From assembly GCF_001949145.1 (NCBI RefSeq), contig NW_019091443.1:62001-126000 (forward strand): a stretch of DNA of 64,000 bases. The letters are read 5' to 3'. This DNA comes from Acanthaster planci. Its lineage: Eukaryota > Echinodermata > Asteroidea > Valvatida > Acanthasteridae. Numbering within the stretch: the first letter of the stretch is position 1; each line of letters opens with the position of its first letter. The notes under the pieces were generated by a model. That model was not told the DNA's origin. It was given only the letters and a program-made list of their open reading frames with translations, and did not search any database. A program made the translations under genes and the position numbers. Shown one piece after another: positions 57,761 through 64,000 of the stretch.

Positions 57761-59413
57761 TGTATGTATCATAATGAATCAACATAAATTCCTTCAGTTT
57801 GAAAGTAGTGATTTGATGTTGTGGTTTTTTGGGGGAGGGGAGGGGTAAGTTGAAAATAAAACCTGTGAATATGGAAGAATATACATTAATTCCAATCAGT
57901 ACCCCTGAGTGAAGATCATACCCAGCACATTGCCCATGCACATTAATTAGTCGAACACAAGGATTGAACTGTGTAAAGCCCTATGATCCATTCTCATCAC
58001 CTACAGTATCCCAAGTTTGTAGAAATGACACTCCCTGCCAATCCTTCACATATTTCCCATCATATTGTTTGCTGTCTTGTATGTTTAACCCTAACAGTCC
58101 TCAGTCCTCCAACAGGTGAAGGATTGAGGACTGTTAGGGTTAATTATAAAGACAGAAACTCAAACTAGTCGTGCATTGTATACAAATGGAACCACCTTCA
58201 GAATCAGGGATGGCTGTTTTGGATGCCTTTCTTCAGCAAAATCAACATTGCCTGGTATTATTGTGGACAAATTAGTGTAATCTCAAGAGGAAACTTACAA
58301 AGCATTCTCAGTTACACAACCAGTTCTCTGTTTTCAAGTTTCAGTGTTCAAGACATTTTTTAATGTGAGAAATCTTTGAATTTTCTCTCCTGAAAGTAAC
58401 AGGATTTCATTTTGGCTTTCAAAATTGTATTATCCATTTCATTATGTTTGTGAATGTTAAAGGTTATGACTGACCCTAAACTTTCCCAACCATTTCAAAC
58501 TGTTGGTACTTACCACTGATTATGTAAGGGGAAGAAATATGTATGTTAATAACCATGGTGAATTTATTTGTATATGAAATAAATATATTTGGATTGCATA
58601 ATCACAGAAGTTGTATTGTGTCATAAATTGTATTGGAGGTTGTCTATATTTAGTTACTATGACCAGGAGTTGCAGAAGCATCTGATGTATTTAACACCCG
58701 TATATGAGCAAATTAAAGAGCCATTGCGTAGCTCTGTTGAAGTTTTTTAGCAAAAATATTCATTGTCAAAATAAAATGTGCTGGGTTTTCGTGTCGGGTT
58801 TCTTCTTACTTCTTGTTTTCATTTTTTGTATTTGTGTGTGTGCTTTTGTTTTTAATTTGGTATTTTCGGTTTATGTTACAAAAGCTACATGTGGCTAAAT
58901 TATGCAGTTTTGAGAGGTCTGAACCAAGTTTTACTTCGACATTCAAACAAAAACGAAACATTTTCCTGATCAACCTGTTTTCAGAAATTTCACCATGTTT
59001 TCAATTGGCTTGTTCAGTGAGCATGAAGGTACAAACGAATTCCATGGTCTTTGACTTCTGTGTTGAGACTATGAATGTGCATCGCTCATATTTTAATGCA
59101 TGGAATTGTTTCAATCTGCATGTCAAATTGTCAGTCAGAATAATCTCGTAAGGAGTAAGAAACAGTCACGGTTATGCAACCACGTGTTTTTTTAAGTTGC
59201 AGTGGAGCAAGCTTCCTCGTGGTTACCTGCCACTGATCTCTATAGATATCAGTGTTACCTGTCCGCCTCGTGAGGGCGCTTATTATTAGCAGCTGCAGTG
59301 TGGTCACAAGATAAGACGGTGTGGTCCAGGCTGTGGGTCGTTCCTCTTAAAGTCATACTACTAGTACTAGTAGTACTATTGTACTAGGTTTAAAATTCTG
59401 AAGTAACCTGAAA
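57761..59413. other. Spacer between NEMF and a possible next gene, containing a 24-bp-stem hairpin
   Basis: 58085-58108 (TTAACCCTAACAGTCCTCAG then TCCT) pairs with 58120-58143 with one mismatch around an 11-nt loop. Just before 59414 there is a near-palindrome CACTGATCTCTATAGATATC (about 59231 onward) and a perfect 20-bp palindrome at 59356-59375. No coding exon was recognised; frames here are T-rich by composition. Confidence 0.5.
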
Positions 59414-59461
59414 ATGACAGAGCCGGAACTTCAGCATATTGAGCAATATAGAGTACCGAAG
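59414..59461 (+). CDS. Possible first coding exon (16 codons) of a downstream gene, partial
   Basis: ATG with an A-rich leader (CTGAAAATG) opens MTEPELQHIEQYRVPK and runs exactly to a good donor, AAG/GTAAAT, at phase 0. The upstream 200 bp are less repetitive than the surroundings and would fit a promoter and 5' UTR. The peptide loosely resembles the start of AlkB-type dioxygenases such as ALKBH6 (acidic, then a -FRV- like phrase). Sixteen residues cannot establish identity, and no following exon was found before the window ends. Confidence 0.3.
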
Positions 59462-60180
59462 GTAAATTCTGGGTTTTATTTACTGGAAAGTGAACACATA
59501 AATGATGTGTTGTTTCCAAATGGATATTCAGCAGGGGCGTAGCTAGGATCATGGAGAAGGATCTAGGATTTCAACTTTGCCCAGAGTTGGGGCACAAATT
59601 AATTGAAGGGGGCACCAGCTTCAGTGGTGTGGTTTTGGGGGACAAGTTTAACAATCCATTCATCCCATTTTTTGAGTGGGGGCACCTGGGGGATACCGGG
59701 AATTCGTGGGGGGCCCTATGCCACTGATGTTCAGAGTCACACTTTTTGGTGACTCGACTCGAGTCATGCGAGTAGTAGCAGTGGAGGTGCACACTCGGAG
59801 ACAGTCCTTAAAGTTAAATTGTCTCTTTATTTGGAGGACTGATATTCAGAAAAATTGTTGTGATGCAGTCGTTTTCCCACTGTTTAAGCCCCATTGCAGA
59901 CTCCTGCTTGTAGTCCTAGAAGTACATGTACATGCAAATGGCAGAATTTTTGGTAATTTATTTAAATTAATAGCTCCGTTATAAGGTTAGACTCCTAAAA
60001 ATAAAAATATTTGCTATGGCTTACAATGCTGGTTCATAATGTTCATGTCATTATCATTAAGAGTTACAAGGTTCATGTATGGCCTGACCACATGTACTGG
60101 TAGTAACCCCTTAAACCCACACGTAATCACTTTCTCTCTTGTTTTTATTCATCACATTGTGCTCAAATATTTGTGACCTT
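59462..60180. other. Repeat-rich spacer (intron 1 if the exon at 59414 is real)
   Basis: Contains the hAT-like MITE listed separately. At 59745-59780 there is a GACTCGACTCGAGTCAT cluster of the same family as 16139. Otherwise no gene was recognised. Confidence 0.4.
59532..59726. mobile_element. hAT-like MITE (195 bp) with 8-bp TSD
   Basis: Begins CAGGGGCGTAGCTAGG and ends GGGCCCTATGCCACTG (inward: CAGTGGCATAGGGCCC). The flanking octamers ATATTCAG (59524-59531) and ATGTTCAG (59727-59734) agree at 7 of 8. G-rich with no ORF. The same family as the element at 2411, judged by the CAGTGGCGTA terminus. Confidence 0.75.
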
Positions 60181-60233
60181 TAGTTGAATTCAACTTGACT
60201 CGACATGTTAACCGTTTGGATGGAGTCACTGTT

Positions 60234-61385
60234 ACAATGACCCAGCTCGACTTGATTCACTTCATTACAATGACTCAACTCAACTTGAGTCACTACATTA
60301 CAATGAATCGACTCAACTTGCGTCTCTACATTACAATGACTTGACTCAACTTGAGTCACTACATTACACTGAATTGACTCAACTTGAGTCACTATATTAT
60401 AATGAATCGACTCAACTTGAGTCACTACATTACAATAAATCGACTCAACTTGAGTCACTATATTATAATGAATCGACTCAACTTGAGTCCATACATTACT
60501 ATGAATCGACTCAACTTGAATCACTNNNNNNNNNNNNNNNNNNNNNNNNNNNNNNNNNNNNNNNNNNNNNNNNNNNNNNNNNNNNNNNNNNNNNNNNNNN
60601 NNNNNNNNNNNNNNNNNNNNNNNNNNNNNNNNNNNNNNNNNNNNNNNNNNNNNNNNNNNNNNNNNNNNNNNNNNNNNNNNNNNNNNNNNNNNNNNNNNNN
60701 NNNNNNNNNNNNNNNNNNNNNNNNNNNNNNNNNNNNNNNNNNNNNNNNNNNNNNNNNNNNNNNNNNNNNNNNNNNNNNNNNNNNNNNNNNNNNNNNNNNN
60801 NNNNNNNNNNNNNNNNNNNNNNNNNNNNNNNNNNNNNNNNNNNNNNNNNNNNNNNNNNNNNNNNNNNNNNNNNNNNNNNNNNNNNNNNNNNNNNNNNNNN
60901 NNNNNNNNNNNNNNNNNNNNNNNNNNNNNNNNNNNNNNNNNNNNNNNNNNNNNNNNNNNNNNNNNNNNNNNNNNNNNNNNNNNNNNNNNNNNNNNNNNNN
61001 NNNNNNNNNNNNNNNNNNNNNNNNNNNNNNNNNNNNNNNNNNNNNNNNNNNNNNNNNNNNNNNNNNNNNNNNNNNNNNNNNNNNNNNNNNNNNNNNNNNN
61101 NNNNNNNNNNNNNNNNNNNNNNNNNNNNNNNNNNNNNNNNNNNNNNNNNNNNNNNNNNNNNNNNNNNNNNNNNNNNNNNNNNNNNNNNNNNNNNNNNNNN
61201 NNNNNNNNNNNNNNNNNNNNNNNNNNNNNNNNNNNNNNNNNNNNNNNNNNNNNNNNNNNNNNNNNNNNNNNNNNNNNNNNNNNNNNNNNNNNNNNNNNNN
61301 NNNNNNNNNNNNNNNNNNNGCATTGCAGTTACTCGACTCAACTTGAGTCACTGTAGTATAATGACTTGACTCAACTTGGTCACAA
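60234..61385. repeat. 33-bp minisatellite with a 794-nt gap (60526-61319)
   Basis: The unit is approximately ACAATGAATCGACTCAACTT plus GAGTCACTACATT. Eight full copies and a partial lie left of the gap, and more than one copy lies right of it. Neighbouring units alternate (ACAAT/ATAAT), hinting at a 66-bp higher order. Because 33 is divisible by three, several frames on both strands stay open (11-residue TQLESLHYNES-type repeats); these are not genes. Most units carry TGAGTCA, the AP-1 consensus. Confidence 0.95.
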
Positions 61386-62751
61386 AAATTGGTGACTTTT
61401 TATATTTCTGTGGACGTTTCTGTGAAAACTTGAGATTCAGATGTCCAACTTGCTTTCATTGACTTTTATTTTATTGGGGTTATCTAGCAGAATTGAATGT
61501 AGTCATGGTAGGCCTAGTGCCTACAAAGGCATAATTCACAAGACTGCAATAACTGCGCTGTCACCAGTTTTTGAAGGATATTTACATACGTGTACATGTT
61601 TTTATGTCATGGTTTGGGTGGCTAAATTGCTGTTTTGTGTATTACTGACATAACTGCATTCCACTTATTTTGCTCTCACACAATCCCTTCCCCTCATCTT
61701 CTACTCGTTTCTTTTTAAATCAGTTATTTTTTGTGTTCCCTTTCTCTCGTGTTCATCTCAACACGATTTTACAATACCTGCTTCCCATGTACTTTTTCTT
61801 ATAGAGACTAAAGTCTGTCTTTACAACCAAAGTTGGACATGCCCCAACTTTGTCGTCATGGACGCAGTTGGGGCAGGACACAGTTGGGGTGTTTAGGTAC
61901 ATGTAACAAGTCCGTAACCATGGTAACAAGCCAGTGGGTGTCTAAGGAAAGAATTCCATATATAGACGCCACTAATTGTTCCTTGTAGTGGCCTTCCAGT
62001 TGTAGTCATCTGAAAGCAATAAAATGTAATAAAAAGGCAAATTTAGCCAGGAAAATATTCTGATATTCACTTATAAAACTCAAGCTGTTTCAGACCAGTG
62101 TCATACATAAGGTTTATGCACAGTGTGTCAAGCGACATCCATTAAAGTCTGGCATGTGCAGTAATGAATGGGGGTCCTGAATGAAATCATTGATTTCATT
62201 TTAGACTAACAGTTTTACTTTTAGGGGATCACAGGTGTCTACACATTTGCAAGGGGTCACTCACGCCAACAGTATGGATAAACTGTCATTTATACTACAT
62301 AGGCTGTGTACATTTTAAAATTTCAGACTCTGGGATGGGGAACCTGTAAGGACTCAAACTTTCACTGGGGGACATATGCCTCCCCCACATACTTCAGAAG
62401 CCAAGAAAACAACATTCAATGTACAGTGTAGGCACCTGTCAAATGGTTGCCTCACCCCAACCCTGATTCTCCCTTCTCTCACCAAAGATATGGAGATTGT
62501 CACTTGTGGGGCAAAATATCAGCAGTAAGTGCAGGGCAGGATCTTTAATCTCGAAGAGGCAATTTCTGCTCCCCAAAAGGGCACTTACATGTATTTTAGA
62601 AAATCAACTTGTCTAGATCTATTGGGAGCATTGCAGTGGGCATCAAGGCCAGGCCTGGCCAGGGCATCAAGGTAATTGGTTCTGTGGCCCCCATGAAGTT
62701 CCTGCCCTATAACTGTCAACACATATGCTTTGGGACACTTGGGGATTTTAA
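61386..62751. other. Spacer, no gene recognised
   Basis: A 70-codon frame at 61441 has no recognisable similarity. GCCCCAACT/AGTTGGGGC (61841-61849 and 61866-61874) can form a 9-bp hairpin, with two further GTTGGGG words nearby. Confidence 0.45.
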
Positions 62752-63342
62752 CCACTCCCTGTTGGGCGACCCGTTTTTGAGTACATAGGCTTTATTTGCA
62801 GAGCCGGGGAGCCTGGAACTTGGACAAAAGAGTTGGGCCCTATAACAAAAAAATGTGCTTAGCAGAAAAGACTGAGCTGCTGGGTATTACTTATATTTTT
62901 TCACTCTCAAAAGTGGAGATAAGCCAGCCTTGTTTTGAAACAGTATATCACAGTTTGGGGCATTTAGAGCCAGCGGATTACCACTCGGGACAAAAGCGCT
63001 CCACCACCGCAGCGATGAGCCACATAGCACCGCTGCATGCTGATCGGGCCCCTATTGAAAAGAGATCAGCAGTGCACTAAGCCAGGTTCATGAACAAAAG
63101 AAAGTTATATAATACCGCACAATCTGGGCTCTCTTTACAAGGCTGCAGGCCTGGCTGAAATACTCAGGCGTCAATAGATTTTGTCTGTCAAGCTAGAGGG
63201 GCCACCAGACAGTCCTTCACATGTTTGTAAGTGTCCAGTAAATGAAGATGGGAATTTTTAAAGAATTTTAAAAACAGAAAAAACCTGATAAATATCCCAG
63301 CGGAGCATCATCAACATTGATAACTGCCCAGGCAGGAAGTGG
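62752..63342 (+). mobile_element. piggyBac-like MITE, full length (591 bp)
   Basis: TTAA flanks both sides (62748-62751 and 63343-63346). The left end is CCACTCCCTGTTGG and the right end GGCAGGAAGTGG. It is colinear with the inverted copy at 31217-31805 and nearly the same length (591 versus 589 bp). The 94-codon frame inside (62796-63080) is not a recognisable transposase. Confidence 0.85.
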
Positions 63343-63346
63343 TTAA

Positions 63347-64000
63347 GTTTGAGTTTATATTCTGATACTTCTGCTGCTGCCATACTAGACCATGCTGCAT
63401 GTTTCGCGGGAAACGCTGCTGAGGATTACAATGAATTATTCAAGTGCATGTTTTTTCCTCTTTTGTGAAGTTTTTCATTATGAAAATATATAATTTGAAG
63501 AGATCATAACCTGCTCTTTTGCATTACATGGTGATTGAGTTTGTGAAAACTCACTTTTACCATGAAATTCATCCTGAAAATCAGCCCTCGATGGTGACTA
63601 ATGAAACTCTAGTTGCTTTATTGGAGTTCAAATTTTGAGCCTGTCACACCAATATTTGTCTGTTTCAAAGATCCATTACATCATGAGAACTCTTATGAAT
63701 GAACTTCTGCAAAAGTAACCGCCCCAAATGTGAATATTCATGAAAAATCCCAGATTTTTGAGGCCCTTCTACACCAGGTCATTACTCGTGAACTATACAT
63801 TTTGTTTGACCCGGTTGTAAAAGTTGGACATGCAATCAACCACATTTTGCTTTTTACAACGGCCGAAACAGTGGTGGTCATACTTGAAGGACAGTAACGG
63901 TGTAGGCATTATTATTGATATTGTGTGCTGAAGTGTGATTAGAAGTATATTTTTCTCAACACAGTTTTCTGATTATGTGTTGATAAAAAGGGAAACTTTG
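63347..64000. other. Spacer to window end, no gene recognised
   Basis: AT-rich sequence with no frames above the reporting size and no repeat that I could match elsewhere in the window. Confidence 0.4.

Noticed and set aside
60341-61369. 342-codon frame with 11-residue repeats, and its antisense counterparts
   Set aside because: Produced by a 33-bp minisatellite plus a run of N. Several frames on both strands stay open because 33 is a multiple of three.

Overview
This is animal nuclear DNA: split genes with GT-AG introns, long AT-rich intergenic spacers, several assembly gaps and a dense load of small transposons. The exon structures, the cut-and-paste and foldback element families, and a visibly frequent TACATGTA palindrome suggest a marine invertebrate. 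An invertebrate deuterostome (echinoderm, hemichordate or cephalochordate) is my best guess. The sequence does not fix the species.

Two complete protein-coding genes were assembled by joining exons on splice signals, codon phase and protein similarity. (1) Minus strand, 10395 down to 1793: seven exons, 1,611 nt, 536 residues. It encodes a type II membrane protein with a luminal FkbM-family methyltransferase domain. That domain is followed by about 220 residues that resemble a NodB-type polysaccharide deacetylase lacking its metal-binding residues. (2) Plus strand, 22942 to 56907: 35 coding exons, 3,417 nt, 1,138 residues. This is the orthologue of NEMF (Rqc2/Tae2), the ribosome quality-control factor that binds stalled 60S subunits and adds C-terminal tails. 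The two genes are arranged head to head with about 12.5 kb between their start codons. They have no evident functional link. A possible first exon of a third gene (16 codons, 59414..59461) lies near the right end.

Layout. 1-1.8 kb: a G-poor spacer. 1.8-10.4 kb: the methyltransferase gene, whose introns hold a hAT-like MITE, a SINE-like tail and one copy of a roughly 1 kb DNA transposon. 10.4-22.9 kb: an intergenic region with an N gap, a textbook 401-bp hAT foldback MITE, a second inverted copy of the 1-kb transposon, a 1.4-kb foldback element made of short tandem repeats, a tRNA-like SINE head, an AT-rich inverted-repeat element and a broken LINE reverse-transcriptase fragment just upstream of NEMF. 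22.9-57.8 kb: NEMF, with introns carrying a Penelope-like RT relic, piggyBac-like and Tc1/pogo-like MITEs, minisatellites, a G-quadruplex-prone array and several hairpin elements. 57.8-64 kb: a hairpin, a putative new gene start, another hAT-like MITE, a 33-bp minisatellite interrupted by a 794-nt gap and a complete piggyBac-like MITE.

No bacterial-style system, CRISPR array, rRNA gene or intact tRNA gene was seen. The most unusual item is the predicted FkbM methyltransferase fused to a degenerate NodB-like domain.
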